This document shows positions 47,157-57,314 of a stretch of DNA of 64,000 bases, in pieces (the first letter of the stretch is position 1; the number at the start of each line of letters is the position of its first letter). Where the stretch lies: NCBI GenBank assembly GCA_016778305.1, contig JADHPT010000003.1, positions 1-64,000 on the forward strand, given 5' to 3'. The DNA is from Candidatus Poseidonia sp. (lineage in GTDB: Archaea > Thermoplasmatota > Poseidoniia > Poseidoniales > Poseidoniaceae). Below the pieces are notes generated by a model. It was not told the origin of the DNA. It saw nothing but the letters and a program-made list of their open reading frames with translations, and made no database searches. Position numbers and translations under genes: made by a program.

Positions 47157-48167
47157 TCACCAGAATTGGTACCAAGGTGTGACTTCCGAGCCCACAAAGG
47201 TGGCAGAGACCAGAGTGACTGCTTCTTCAGGAACATCTCCTCCCCCAGTTGCTACCTCGGAAATTGCTGTCACGTGCTCGCAGCCGTCAGTGATGCTACC
47301 AAAGACCGTGTGGACACCGTCCAACCAATCCGGTGCGCTGTCCTCGGGGATGAGGAAGAATTGGCTTCCACCCGTGTGTGGCGGACTGGTTTTCGCCATC
47401 GAGATGGTACAAGCATTGTGAACTCGTCCGTTGTCTGCCTCGTCGGGGACCGTCCATGCAGACGCTCCTGCTCCGCTGCAGGTTGAATCCTCTGAAACCT
47501 GTCCGTTACAGTATCCGTAGAAGTTTCCTGCGTGGCCGCCTGTCCCGTCCTGATTGGTGAAATCACCGCCCTGTATCATGAAACCATCAATAATACGGTG
47601 GAAAATGGTGTTATCGTAATCACCGTCGTTGACGAGGGTTTTGAAATTGTCAACGTGGTCCGGGGCATCCATTGGATAGAGTTCAATGGTAACGGTTCCA
47701 GAATCTGCACCACCGTTCCACGTCATTTGTAGTTCGACGATATCGGTGGTTACATCGGTGCGATTGGCGAGGTTGATGGCCGCTAAGACGATGATTCCAG
47801 CCAATAAAATAGCCACCATACCAGCAGGAGTAGGTGTTCCGTCGTTGAGGAGGCGTGGGAGGGTAGTCTCACTGATGCCTTTGTTTTGCATTTCATTCAA
47901 CAGGTCGTTGTACACATTGCCGGCTTTTTTGTCCCGTGGATTCTTTTTGGTGGCTTCACGCATCAAATTCGCTGCCTTTCGGTATTCGGCACGGTTTCCG
48001 CTCGCTTTGGCGTTGAGCCAGGTTGCATGTCCTGCCAGACGCAGGGTAGTTACTTCCTTTCCGTCAGGATCTGCCTCCCGAAGAATCTTAAGCGCTGATT
48101 GGCCTTTTCCTTTGGCGATTGCCTTCTCTGCTTTTTCCCATGCAGGGCCCATTCCATCATCGGACAT
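47157..48167 (-). CDS. Membrane-anchored cyclophilin-type peptidyl-prolyl cis-trans isomerase
   Basis: IELYPMDAPDHVDNFKTLVNDGDYDNTIFHRIIDGFMIQGGD, SMAKTSPPHTGGSQFFLI, FGSITDG; N-terminal TPR-like region and TM VAILLAGIIVLAAINLA. Confidence 0.92.
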   Translation of the reverse strand: MSDDGMGPAWEKAEKAIAKGKGQSALKILREADPDGKEVTTLRLAGHATWLNAKASGNRAEYRKAANLMREATKKNPRDKKAGNVYNDLLNEMQNKGISETTLPRLLNDGTPTPAGMVAILLAGIIVLAAINLANRTDVTTDIVELQMTWNGGADSGTVTIELYPMDAPDHVDNFKTLVNDGDYDNTIFHRIIDGFMIQGGDFTNQDGTGGHAGNFYGYCNGQVSEDSTCSGAGASAWTVPDEADNGRVHNACTISMAKTSPPHTGGSQFFLIPEDSAPDWLDGVHTVFGSITDGCEHVTAISEVATGGGDVPEEAVTLVSATFVGSEVTPWYQFW

Positions 48168-48332
48168 GGACACCCCGATGTGTCGTTTGGTTTTGAGTCT
48201 CACGCCTCGCAAAGGGTGTAGCATTGACCGCCAAAAGGCGGAATGTGCAGACAACATGTTCAAAGAGTGCATGCCTACCCAGAGGGCTAAGGAGGAGTCT
48301 GCAGACTCACCACAACCGAGGGGTGAACACTC

Positions 48333-50123
48333 ATGGACCGTATCATCAATGATTTTACCATCAACATTGCCACCGCCAACGGAACTGGATCACAATCAGC
48401 CAACCTCATCTTGCTCCAGTCACTGTTTGACATGGGAGTTCCAGTCAGTGGAAAGAACCTCTTTCCTTCCAACATCTCTGGCCTTCCGACGTGGTACATC
48501 GTTCGACTTTCCGACCGAGGTTATCAGGCACCTGGTGACCGCACGCACATCCAAATTCTGGTCAACCCAGCGACTTGGGAAGAAGATTTGGCTGCTCTTG
48601 AGCCCGGCAGCGTTGTCATTTGGAACAGTGACACCAAGAAAAAAACCGTCGAGCGTGAAGACATCATCTCCTATCCGGTCCCGATGAGTTCGCTCGCACG
48701 CAAAATCAATCCTAAAATTGCCAAATTAGTTACCAATATCATCTACGTAGGCGTGCTCGCAGAACTGTTGGACATTGACCAAGAATGCCTAGAAGGTGCT
48801 GTCGCAAGGCAATTCAAAGGCAAGGATGCTGCCGTTGAACTGAACATCACTGCTCTTGGACTTGGTCGAGACTACTGCAAGGAACATTTGGTAAAAGAGG
48901 ACCCATATGGTGCACAAAAGCGCACCGTTGAGAAGCCTCAATTCTTCATTGAGGGCAATGAAGCTGCCGCATTAGGAGCCCTTTATGGTGGCGCTCAATT
49001 GTTGGCATGGTACCCCATCACACCTTCTTCATCACTTGCTGAGAACATCATCAATTACATCCCCCGCTTGCGTACCGATGAAGAAGGAAACGCAACCTGT
49101 GCCGTCATTCAAGCAGAAGACGAACTTGCAGCTGCGGGCATGGTTCTTGGTGCTGGATGGGCCGGAGGCAGAGGCATGACCGCTACCTCGGGACCAGGTA
49201 TTTCGCTGATGCAGGAATTCATTGGCCTGGCATACTTTGCTGAGATCCCATCCGTGTTCTGGGACGTCACCCGTGTCGGCCCCTCAACTGGACTCCCTAC
49301 ACGAACCCAACAATCCGATATCGCCATGCTCTACGAGGGCAGTCACGGCGACACGCAACACATCGTTCTGATGCCCGGCACCGTTGAGGAATGCTTTGAA
49401 TTCGGCTGGCGAGCTTTTGATTACACCGAGCGTTTCCAAACACCGGTATTTGGCATGAGTGATTTGGACTTGGGTATGAATCGGTGGGCATGTGATGGAT
49501 TCACCTACCCTGACACTCCGATGGACCGCGGAAAGGTCGTTCGTGAAAAGGATGTTTTCGAAGCATTTGAGACCTTTGGACGCTATCTTGACGTCGATGG
49601 CGATGGTATTCCCTACCGCACCCTACCCGGTTCGGGTATGGCGCCCATCCTCTACCGAGGAACTGGACACAACCCCATGGGCGTTTACTCTGAAAAACCA
49701 GAAGATTACTTCAACCTCATGGCCCGATTGAGATTAAAGATCGACAATGCACGTGATCAACTACCAGCACCCGTCTTGAGAGAAGAAGAAGAGTGTGAAG
49801 TCGGCATCATCTTCTTGGGGAGCATGGAAAACTCCATTCAAGAAATCGATGATATCCTCGAAGACACCGGCATGAAGGTCAGCCAGTGCCGTGTTCGCGC
49901 CCTTCCACTTCATTCAGAGGTTCAGGAATTCATCCGCCGCCATGAAGTTGTCATCGTTCTTGAAATCAACCGTGACGGACAACTCTATGGGATTCTGCGC
50001 CGAGAATTACCCAACGATTTGGTGACCAAAGTACACTCCGTTGCCTATAGCGACGGTATGCCCCCTCGGGCACGAATCTACGCAGAACGTATCTTGACCA
50101 CACTTGAGGAGGTGAACCAATGA
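48333..50123 (+). CDS. 2-oxoacid:acceptor oxidoreductase, fused gamma-alpha subunit (KorA-like)
   Basis: GTGSQSANLILLQSLFDMGVPVSGKNLFPSNISG (gamma), YPITPSSSLAENI, AEDELAAAGMVLGAGWAGGRGMTATSGPGISLM (alpha). Confidence 0.93.
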   Translation: MDRIINDFTINIATANGTGSQSANLILLQSLFDMGVPVSGKNLFPSNISGLPTWYIVRLSDRGYQAPGDRTHIQILVNPATWEEDLAALEPGSVVIWNSDTKKKTVEREDIISYPVPMSSLARKINPKIAKLVTNIIYVGVLAELLDIDQECLEGAVARQFKGKDAAVELNITALGLGRDYCKEHLVKEDPYGAQKRTVEKPQFFIEGNEAAALGALYGGAQLLAWYPITPSSSLAENIINYIPRLRTDEEGNATCAVIQAEDELAAAGMVLGAGWAGGRGMTATSGPGISLMQEFIGLAYFAEIPSVFWDVTRVGPSTGLPTRTQQSDIAMLYEGSHGDTQHIVLMPGTVEECFEFGWRAFDYTERFQTPVFGMSDLDLGMNRWACDGFTYPDTPMDRGKVVREKDVFEAFETFGRYLDVDGDGIPYRTLPGSGMAPILYRGTGHNPMGVYSEKPEDYFNLMARLRLKIDNARDQLPAPVLREEEECEVGIIFLGSMENSIQEIDDILEDTGMKVSQCRVRALPLHSEVQEFIRRHEVVIVLEINRDGQLYGILRRELPNDLVTKVHSVAYSDGMPPRARIYAERILTTLEEVNQ

Positions 50124-51166
50124 GCGATAAACCAGGACGCGCCATAAAATTGAACGTCTTAAACGAACCGAAGGACAGCTACACTGGCGGCCCTTCTTCT
50201 CTTTGCCCTGGCTGCGGTCACGACCAAATCTCAAGCGTTATCATCAATGCTGCGTGGGAGAACGGGATTGAACCCCATCGAATTGCAAAGATGTCAGGTA
50301 TCGGTTGCTCATCGAAAACACCCGCATATTATCTCGGACAGTCCCACGGATTCAACACCGTCCACGGACGCATGCCCTCAGTGACCACTGGTGCCTACGC
50401 CATCAACAAGGACTTGCTGTACCTCGGCGTCTCCGGTGACGGCGATTCTGCTTCAATCGGGATCGGCCAGTTGATTCACGCAATTCGACGAAACATGGAC
50501 ATGGTCTACGTCCTGGAGAACAACGGTGTTTATGGACTCACCAAAGGGCAATATTCCGCTACTGCAGATGTTGGCTCTAAGAAAAAGAAAGGTGCCGTCA
50601 ATGAGACGCAACCCATCGACCTATGCGCCATGGCCATCAATTTGGGATGCACCTTTGTCGCACGTTCATTCTCTGGTTCAAAGAAACAATTGACCTCACT
50701 GATCAAAGCAGCCATGTCCCACAAAGGATTTGCCCTTATTGACGTCATCTCGCCGTGTGTCACCTTCAACAACAACGATGAATCCATGCGTTCGTACGGT
50801 TACGTCAAGGAGAATGAAATCACCCTTCACATGGCCGATTATATCCCTCATTTCAATCCGGTCGCAGAGATTGAGGTGCCTGAGGGTCATTTCCGTGACA
50901 TCACTCTTCACGACGGTTCGACCATTCGTCTGGAGACCATCTCAGAAAAACACGATCCTGCAGATGCCATGGCTGCCTTAACAGCGCTCCATGAGGCTGA
51001 AAACACGAAGAAGCACGTTACGGGGTTGTTGTATTTCGACCCGTCAAAGCCCTCACTTGCTGAAGACCTCGGCCTTGTCGACCAAGCTCTCATCGATGTC
51101 CCAGACGAGGAACTACGCCCGAGCAAAGCATCTCTTGATGCACTTAACGCAGAATTCCTCGCTTGA
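50120..51166 (+). CDS. 2-oxoacid:acceptor oxidoreductase beta subunit (KorB-like, TPP-binding)
   Basis: LCPGCGHDQISSVI, GIGCSSKTPAYYL, HGRMPSVTTGAYAIN, GDGDSASIGIGQLIHAIRRN; ATGA overlap with alpha. Confidence 0.94.
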   Translation: MSDKPGRAIKLNVLNEPKDSYTGGPSSLCPGCGHDQISSVIINAAWENGIEPHRIAKMSGIGCSSKTPAYYLGQSHGFNTVHGRMPSVTTGAYAINKDLLYLGVSGDGDSASIGIGQLIHAIRRNMDMVYVLENNGVYGLTKGQYSATADVGSKKKKGAVNETQPIDLCAMAINLGCTFVARSFSGSKKQLTSLIKAAMSHKGFALIDVISPCVTFNNNDESMRSYGYVKENEITLHMADYIPHFNPVAEIEVPEGHFRDITLHDGSTIRLETISEKHDPADAMAALTALHEAENTKKHVTGLLYFDPSKPSLAEDLGLVDQALIDVPDEELRPSKASLDALNAEFLA

Positions 51167-51215
51167 AATAAGCCCATCGCGCCTCTCATAAAGGAGGAGG
51201 CGGAAAAGAAAACCC

Positions 51216-52079
51216 ATGGTTGAACCAATCACCGCGGCGACAAGCCTTGCTCTGGGAGGAGGAGGCGTGTACCTTCTCCTCAAACAGTGGCGTCTTCGCA
51301 ACCAGCGATTGAGGGCCAAAGCCCTGCTCGAAAAGTACGGAACACGAACGCAACTTCACCAACAATCCGGTCGCATGCGCCTCATTTTCAACAATCCACA
51401 AGTGGGCGATTTACCTTCCAGTGAACAAGAGGCATGGCAGGAACGTGATGAACAGAGGGACCGGAGCTATGTTGAACTCGATTTGATTCAGCCCTCGCAA
51501 GAAGATCCGGGTGAGAGCGAAGAAGAGCGGGCATCAGAGCTTGAGCGACGCCATGAATGGATTTCGAGCAACGAGCCACCGATGCAGGAACACGCTGCCT
51601 TGGTAGCAGAGGAAGAGATTGGAAGTGGAGTGGCGGTCGCTGACCCTGCTGAAGAACTTGATACCGCTATCGATGAACGACTTGAGCGTGAAGGTGGTGC
51701 CTCAGGTGTTGTTCAAATTTCACTCGCCTGGGACGATTATAATGACCTCGACCTGCATCTCTTTTGCCCTTCTGGTGAACGTATTTACTTCAACAACAAG
51801 CGAAGCGAATGCGGGGGGATTTTGGACGTTGACATGAACGTTCGACCCCTCTCGAATACCCCGGTAGAAAATGTAGTATGGAAAGACATCGCACCACTGG
51901 GAGCCTACAAGGTAGGAGTTCACTTCTACAAACACCATCGCAAGCGAAAAACAAAGCGCGTCTGCACCTACCGCTTACGAGTCATTACCCACGGTCGTGC
52001 CAAAGAGTACGTTGGCAAAATCAAGTACGGTCAAGCCATGCAGATGGTCACTTCATTCACGCTTGCTTCAACCAAGTAA
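51216..52079 (+). CDS. Membrane-anchored protein with C-terminal DUF2135/YfaP-like domain
   Basis: VQISLAWDDYNDLDLHLFCPSGERIYFNNKRSECGGILDVDMN...GAYKVGVHFYKHH. Confidence 0.65.
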   Translation: MVEPITAATSLALGGGGVYLLLKQWRLRNQRLRAKALLEKYGTRTQLHQQSGRMRLIFNNPQVGDLPSSEQEAWQERDEQRDRSYVELDLIQPSQEDPGESEEERASELERRHEWISSNEPPMQEHAALVAEEEIGSGVAVADPAEELDTAIDERLEREGGASGVVQISLAWDDYNDLDLHLFCPSGERIYFNNKRSECGGILDVDMNVRPLSNTPVENVVWKDIAPLGAYKVGVHFYKHHRKRKTKRVCTYRLRVITHGRAKEYVGKIKYGQAMQMVTSFTLASTK

Positions 52080-52817
52080 GGAGTTGAGTTCGTCCACGGC
52101 CATGAGGGCCGCGCCCAAAGCGCCAGCAGTTTCGCCATAATGTGCGGCTTTCAGCGGTATTGAAGTTGAAAGATGGGTGGAAATTTCCCTCCAATGTTCC
52201 ATAATGCCACCGTAAAGGATGATGCAGTCGGGCCTGACAAGGTTCTCAAAATACACCAGGCCTTCCTGAAAACGTTCAGCCCATTGCTTAACGGACCACT
52301 GATGCTTTGACCGTGCGGCGGCTGAAATATGCTCCTCTAAACATCCTTTCAATCTCGGGTGTGGATTTCGGCCGTATTCAAGATTCGGCGTCATCACGCC
52401 GTTGTGATGAAGCGTCGTGCCGATGCCCGTCCCGATGGTGAGGGTCAGAAGTGTGCCGGTCTCACCTTGCCCTGCGCCCATCCTGTATTCGGCGACGCCA
52501 ACCGCATCAGCATCGTTCACCAGGGCGAAGCGCCCGTCATGGTGACTCCTCAATTCTTCTCGTAGATCAACTCCAATCCAATCAGCGCCAAGGTTTGGAG
52601 CGGTGAGTATGCGACCTTGTTCAACTGCTCCCGGAAAGCCAATGCCAAGAGGGCCGCTCCAATCTGCATTCTCAAGAGAGGACCGAAGTTGCTCAACAAG
52701 TGTTTGGGGCGAGATGGGTGCATGATGCTGGTGGTGGTGTAATTCCCCTTGTAGCGTCCCTGTGATGGTGTCAAAAACACCCATTCGAAACCCACTGCCA
52801 CCGATATCAATGCCCAT
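52068..52817 (-). CDS. ROK/polyphosphate-glucokinase-like sugar kinase
   Basis: MGIDIGGSGFRMGVFD, GIGFPGAVEQGRILTAPNLGADWIGVDL, VNDADAVGVAEYRMGAG, LTIGTGIGTTLHHNGVMTPNLEYGR. Confidence 0.75.
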   Translation of the reverse strand: MGIDIGGSGFRMGVFDTITGTLQGELHHHQHHAPISPQTLVEQLRSSLENADWSGPLGIGFPGAVEQGRILTAPNLGADWIGVDLREELRSHHDGRFALVNDADAVGVAEYRMGAGQGETGTLLTLTIGTGIGTTLHHNGVMTPNLEYGRNPHPRLKGCLEEHISAAARSKHQWSVKQWAERFQEGLVYFENLVRPDCIILYGGIMEHWREISTHLSTSIPLKAAHYGETAGALGAALMAVDELNSLLG

Positions 52818-52835
52818 GCTTTGCATACCTTGCCC

Positions 52836-53564
52836 TCACCTATTTGCTCTGGCTTTGAGGATGGCGTCAACAAGGGGCGGGAAGGTGTTTCCGTGCATGT
52901 GTGGGGAGATCACATCAGCCGCGTGTGCAACTTCTTCAAAGGCGCCACCGACTGCAATTGCCCACTCAGCAAATTCGAACATCGAAAGGTCATTCGGAGC
53001 ATCGCCTACACAGAGTGCCTGACTTGGAGACCAATTCATTCGTTCAAATAATTCAGTAAGGCCGTGCCCCTTTGAGATATGTGGCTCCATGAGGTGAATT
53101 GCAAAGCCTGTGCGCACCACATCCAGATGCTTCCATGCGCTTCTAGCCATGGCTTCATTCACTGCGTCAAGGTCTTCGTACGGGAAAAGGCACCACTCGC
53201 TCTCACGCCATTGGTTGGATTCAATCCCTTGACTGTCCAACCCATCAATCTCTCCTGCGAGCCAAATAGCGGCCTTGCGAGCTTCTTCTCCCGATGCTCG
53301 CAGGACGGGGCCGTTCCAACTCCGATGCCACAAAACCCCTCCGTTTTCGCAGATAATAGGACCTGTTAGGCCTAGAAAACGCCACAATCCGTAGGTGATA
53401 GCCCGAACATTACCCGTCGCTAAAACCACAGGAATGCCGTGCTCTTCAAGCCGTTGGAGTGCATGAACTGCAACCATCGAAAGACGCTTGTTCTCATCCG
53501 TGAGCGTTCCGTCAATGTCAACGACCACCACGTCAGGTGCCCAATCTACAGGTAGCCATTCCAT
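52836..53564 (-). CDS. HAD-superfamily phosphatase (archaeal phosphoglycolate phosphatase-like, Cof-type)
   Basis: VVVDIDGTLTDENKRLSMVAVHALQRLEEHGIPVVLATGN, CVGDAPNDLSMFEFAEWAIAVGGA. Confidence 0.85.
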   Translation of the reverse strand: MEWLPVDWAPDVVVVDIDGTLTDENKRLSMVAVHALQRLEEHGIPVVLATGNVRAITYGLWRFLGLTGPIICENGGVLWHRSWNGPVLRASGEEARKAAIWLAGEIDGLDSQGIESNQWRESEWCLFPYEDLDAVNEAMARSAWKHLDVVRTGFAIHLMEPHISKGHGLTELFERMNWSPSQALCVGDAPNDLSMFEFAEWAIAVGGAFEEVAHAADVISPHMHGNTFPPLVDAILKARANR

Positions 53565-53599
53565 ACCATGCGCAACAGGCTTATGGGCATGAAGATTCG

Positions 53600-53617
53600 C
53601 ATGATGTGAGCATCATG
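53600..53617. promoter_or_regulatory. Perfect 7-bp inverted repeat in the divergent promoter region of the metal ATPase
   Basis: catgatg-tgag-catcatg between start codons at 53564(-) and 53627/53666(+). Confidence 0.4.
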
Positions 53618-53626
53618 AATTGATTC

Positions 53627-56341
53627 ATGGGGAGGGTTCTTCAATACCTGACTCTTGCCGAAATTATGGGGGAAGACGAAAGCAAGGAAGTCTTTCTCTC
53701 CCTTGAAGACGACGAGGTTGTAGCCGCTCAACCGCAAGCTCAAAAAATAAAGAAACCCAAACCTGTTGAAGAAGACCTTTCGTATCTTGAAGCCGAGATT
53801 GTGGACACCTCAGTCATTGAGGAAGTCAGCGGCAGTTTTAGCGTGACGTGGCCGCTTCTTGGGATGGATTGCCCCGATTGTGCTGCTAAAGCAATGGGTG
53901 CCCTCAATCACATGAAACAGGTGGACAGCCCGTATGTTTCTGCTACCTCGGGTGAAGTCAAGGTGAACATCGTACTCGATTACGGCCCCATGTCGGAGGT
54001 ATCCTCAGTATTGCGTTCATTGGGTCACGCCCCCAATGTCGAACACCACGAATTGGTGGGCGTTCGAGCTGCTGCCGTAGCACATCGAAACGGCGTCCCT
54101 GTTCCGAAACTTGAGCGAGTTATCAAACGGCAGCCGGGAATTCTTGATGCGGAGATATCCGATGACGACCGTATTTTAGTTCAACTTGTATCAACTGCAA
54201 ATCAAGAACTTTTGCAAGCCAGGAAGCGAGCCCTTGAGCAGATCATAGGAGCTGAACCCTCCTTTGCAGTTGCTAAATCAAACCGATTGCGTCCCGACCA
54301 GTGGCGTTTGATCGGCGGGGGAATCGCCCTTCCAGTCCTCGGTTTGGTCATTCTCGCTGAAGTGCTTGGATTTAGCGGGGCTGTGATCGGCGCAATCGCT
54401 CTCCCAGGGGTCATTCTTGGTGGCCTTCAAATGTTCAAAGAAGCACTCGCGTCACTTCGAAACTGGCAGATGGGCTTCCAAGTTCTGACCAGCCTTGCCG
54501 TCATAGGCGCCTGTGTTTTGGGCATGTGGGAAGAAGCACTCATCGTTGCCATTCTCGTTGCATTTACCGCTCACCTGGAAGGAGATGCATTGATCAAAGC
54601 CAGAGAGGCTATGCAAGGTGGTCTTGACAGATTGCCTCGTACGGCACGAAAAATCACCGATCAAGGAGTTCTTAGCCTCACACCATCGACACCCATTAAC
54701 GCGGCCGTGGGCTTTTCACTTCCGATGGCAAACGGACCAACCTTGCCCGTCCATCAACCAACAAAAAAGGGAAGTGAGATGGTCCCTATCGATCTTGTCC
54801 GTACCGGCGATAAGATTGAGATCCGTAGTGGTGAAATAATCCCTGCTGATGGACGTATTGTTGAAGGGAAGGGAGCGCTTGACAAAGCTCCACTGACCGG
54901 TGAATCTGTTCCGGTGGATGTTGGCATTGGTGACGTCATTGAAGCAGGCCTGGTTCTCGCACGAGGACCCGTCGTCTGTGAAGTAATAGCCGTAGGCGAT
55001 AACACGCGACTCTCCGGGCTTATCGATGCAGTTCACTCCTTCCGAGAGGCTCCGCCCCGTCTGCAGAGCGGAATTGAAACATTCACGGCGATTTGGGTGC
55101 CATTCGTTCTCTTTGGAGCCTTTGCCGTATGGTATTTCATCTTCCCTGATAATTGGAAAATCATCCTTCTTCTCTGGGTTGTTTCATGCCCCTGCGCTCT
55201 CCTCTTGGCAACCCCAGTCCCGCATGCTGCAGCCCTTTCGAATGCTGCCCACAGCGGCGTCATCGTACGTGGCGGAGATGCCCTTGAACGAATGGCGAGA
55301 GTCAACCACGTCCTTTTGGATAAAACGGGTACCTTGACTTCAGGCAAGCCAACCGTAACCGAGGTGGTGATGGCTAAGAAACGCCAACGAAAAGCAGCCC
55401 TTCAACTCATCATGGGTCTCGAAGCTCGCTCCTCACACCCCTACGCACTCGCCGTGATGGAATACTGCCAAAGCGAGGGCATCGAACCGGCAACCATCGA
55501 TGGTCTCAGCGATATTGATGCAGGAGTCGAGGGCCTCCAGGGGAAGACGATGGTCGCATTCATTCGCCCGGACAAAGCCGAGACACTCGGTATTACTGTG
55601 GAAGATGCCCTGCAAAATGCCTTCCAAGAAGCGCAGCAACAAGGGAATGGTGCCAGCCTTTTGGTCAAAGGAGGGGTTGCGATTGCCCTTGTTTCCTTCA
55701 AGCATGATGATGTGCGTGATGGATCTGATGCTCTGATCCGAGAAATGGACGAGCGCAACATCAATGTCGAAATCCTGTCGGGTGACCACCAAGAAGCTGT
55801 ATCCCAATTCGCAAGGTCTGTTGGACTTCCAGAAAGTGCAGCCCACGGAGGTTTGAGCCCGGAAGAAAAAGTCAACTGGGTCAAAGCACGGTCGAGTTCA
55901 CACGTAACGATGATGGTCGGGGACGGGTTCAACGATTCCGCAGCCCTCGCCGTCTCAGACGTTGGCGTGGCGGTAGGAACGGGCGAATCGGTGAATCTCG
56001 AAGCTGCTGATATTCTCATTCCCGGTGATGATCCTCGGGTTCTCATTGACATGATCGATTTATCTCGCTCCGCTCAGCGAACACTCACGCAGAATCTTGT
56101 GTTCTCGGTGTTCATCACGATCATTCTTGTCTATGCAGTCATTCAGCAATGGTACGACCAGTTGTGGGTAGGTGTACTTATCCACGAAGCCTCGGTGATA
56201 CTCGTAATTCTGAACGGAGCCCGCTTGGCGCAAAATGGACAAGCACTCACCTTGCTGAAAGAAACGCTGAGAAGCATGGTGGAGGATACAAAAGTGGCTT
56301 TTTCATCTTTCCGTGAGCGATATCTACCATCCAAGGCCTGA
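53627..56341 (+). CDS. P1B-type heavy-metal-transporting ATPase
   Basis: HMA-like GMDCPDCAAKAMGAL, SCPCALLLATPVPHAAALSNAAHSGVIVRGGDALERM, DKTGTLTSGKPTV, SSHPYA, GDGFNDSAALAVSDVGVAVG. Alternative start at 53666. Confidence 0.93.
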   Translation: MGRVLQYLTLAEIMGEDESKEVFLSLEDDEVVAAQPQAQKIKKPKPVEEDLSYLEAEIVDTSVIEEVSGSFSVTWPLLGMDCPDCAAKAMGALNHMKQVDSPYVSATSGEVKVNIVLDYGPMSEVSSVLRSLGHAPNVEHHELVGVRAAAVAHRNGVPVPKLERVIKRQPGILDAEISDDDRILVQLVSTANQELLQARKRALEQIIGAEPSFAVAKSNRLRPDQWRLIGGGIALPVLGLVILAEVLGFSGAVIGAIALPGVILGGLQMFKEALASLRNWQMGFQVLTSLAVIGACVLGMWEEALIVAILVAFTAHLEGDALIKAREAMQGGLDRLPRTARKITDQGVLSLTPSTPINAAVGFSLPMANGPTLPVHQPTKKGSEMVPIDLVRTGDKIEIRSGEIIPADGRIVEGKGALDKAPLTGESVPVDVGIGDVIEAGLVLARGPVVCEVIAVGDNTRLSGLIDAVHSFREAPPRLQSGIETFTAIWVPFVLFGAFAVWYFIFPDNWKIILLLWVVSCPCALLLATPVPHAAALSNAAHSGVIVRGGDALERMARVNHVLLDKTGTLTSGKPTVTEVVMAKKRQRKAALQLIMGLEARSSHPYALAVMEYCQSEGIEPATIDGLSDIDAGVEGLQGKTMVAFIRPDKAETLGITVEDALQNAFQEAQQQGNGASLLVKGGVAIALVSFKHDDVRDGSDALIREMDERNINVEILSGDHQEAVSQFARSVGLPESAAHGGLSPEEKVNWVKARSSSHVTMMVGDGFNDSAALAVSDVGVAVGTGESVNLEAADILIPGDDPRVLIDMIDLSRSAQRTLTQNLVFSVFITIILVYAVIQQWYDQLWVGVLIHEASVILVILNGARLAQNGQALTLLKETLRSMVEDTKVAFSSFRERYLPSKA

Positions 56342-56408
56342 CCTTTTGTGGTTCTTTTCGCGCGACATCTTCAAACCCTAAGGGGTCATCTACCCAATAG
56401 GTGGGAGA

Positions 56409-56915
56409 ATGGCACGAGTACGAGGAGACCCAATCACGACCGCTCTTGCCCACCCCACACGTCGGTCAGCCTACATCGCATTATCCGGTTCCAAAGAGAT
56501 GAGCACCGTGCAACTGCAGGAAGCCGTGGGGGTTGACCGCTACAACCTCTATCACCATCTGAAGAAACTTGCATCGCTTGAGCTCGTCGAAAATCATCGA
56601 GATGAGGGACGTGCTCGTTGGTGGCGCGTGCACCAAAGGGTCAACCTCCCTGAACTTCTGAATGCAGAAGCCCTCTTCGAGGCAGAGCCTGTCCCAATAC
56701 AACAATCCAACATTCAGGTATCGCCATCCACCATGGCGTCCATTGCAATCGATGAAGAGGGCCGGGATTTAATCGTCCTCGACCTTGAGGGGTCGCGGGA
56801 TCAGGTGAGTGCCAAGCAACTTATCACCAGGCTTTCAGAAGAGTTCGGCCTGACGCTTGACGTCCCCTGGAATTTCATCCCTGAACGACTCGTCCTTTAT
56901 GCAAAAAAAAGGTGA
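56409..56915 (+). CDS. ArsR-like winged-helix transcriptional regulator
   Basis: ALAHPTRRSAYIALSGSKEMSTVQLQEAVGVDRYNLYHHLKKLASLELVENHRDEGRARWWRV. Confidence 0.8.
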   Translation: MARVRGDPITTALAHPTRRSAYIALSGSKEMSTVQLQEAVGVDRYNLYHHLKKLASLELVENHRDEGRARWWRVHQRVNLPELLNAEALFEAEPVPIQQSNIQVSPSTMASIAIDEEGRDLIVLDLEGSRDQVSAKQLITRLSEEFGLTLDVPWNFIPERLVLYAKKR

Positions 56916-56921
56916 TAGCCG

Positions 56922-57314
56922 ATGAGTGAGGAATACACGATCGAATCAAAGATTTCGCCGCCTCCCCTCTCATGTCCAAAATGTAATGGCATGTTGCCGA
57001 TGAAATTAGGCGACCTCAATTGTCTCTTATGTGATGCAAAGGTTCGGATTGATCATCCCTTGACACGACGAAAGTGGAAGGAAGAGAAACTGAGTTGCCC
57101 TGAGTGCTCCAAGGTCCTGGTAGCAGGCGTTGACCACCGTCCAGCAGAGCTGAAGTGCAGTTCATGTGAGACACATTTCACTCTCGCTGAACAGGTACCC
57201 CGAGTCGAAATCTCCTGCCCGGGTTGTGAGCGAAACCTCAGAATGAAGCGACGCCCTGGTCGCAGAGAGATTGAGTGTCCAGCATGTGAAACCTCGTTTG
57301 CAGTCAAGTTCTAA
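56922..57314 (+). CDS. Triple zinc-ribbon protein
   Basis: Three CPxC...CxxC units: CPKCNGMLPMKLGDLNCLLC, CPECSKVL..LKCSSC, CPGCERNL..IECPAC. Confidence 0.75.
   Translation: MSEEYTIESKISPPPLSCPKCNGMLPMKLGDLNCLLCDAKVRIDHPLTRRKWKEEKLSCPECSKVLVAGVDHRPAELKCSSCETHFTLAEQVPRVEISCPGCERNLRMKRRPGRREIECPACETSFAVKF

Noticed and set aside
47686-48687. 333-aa + ORF across cyclophilin and the KorA start
   Set aside because: Overlaps two well-supported genes; Ser/Pro/Arg-rich antisense-type composition.
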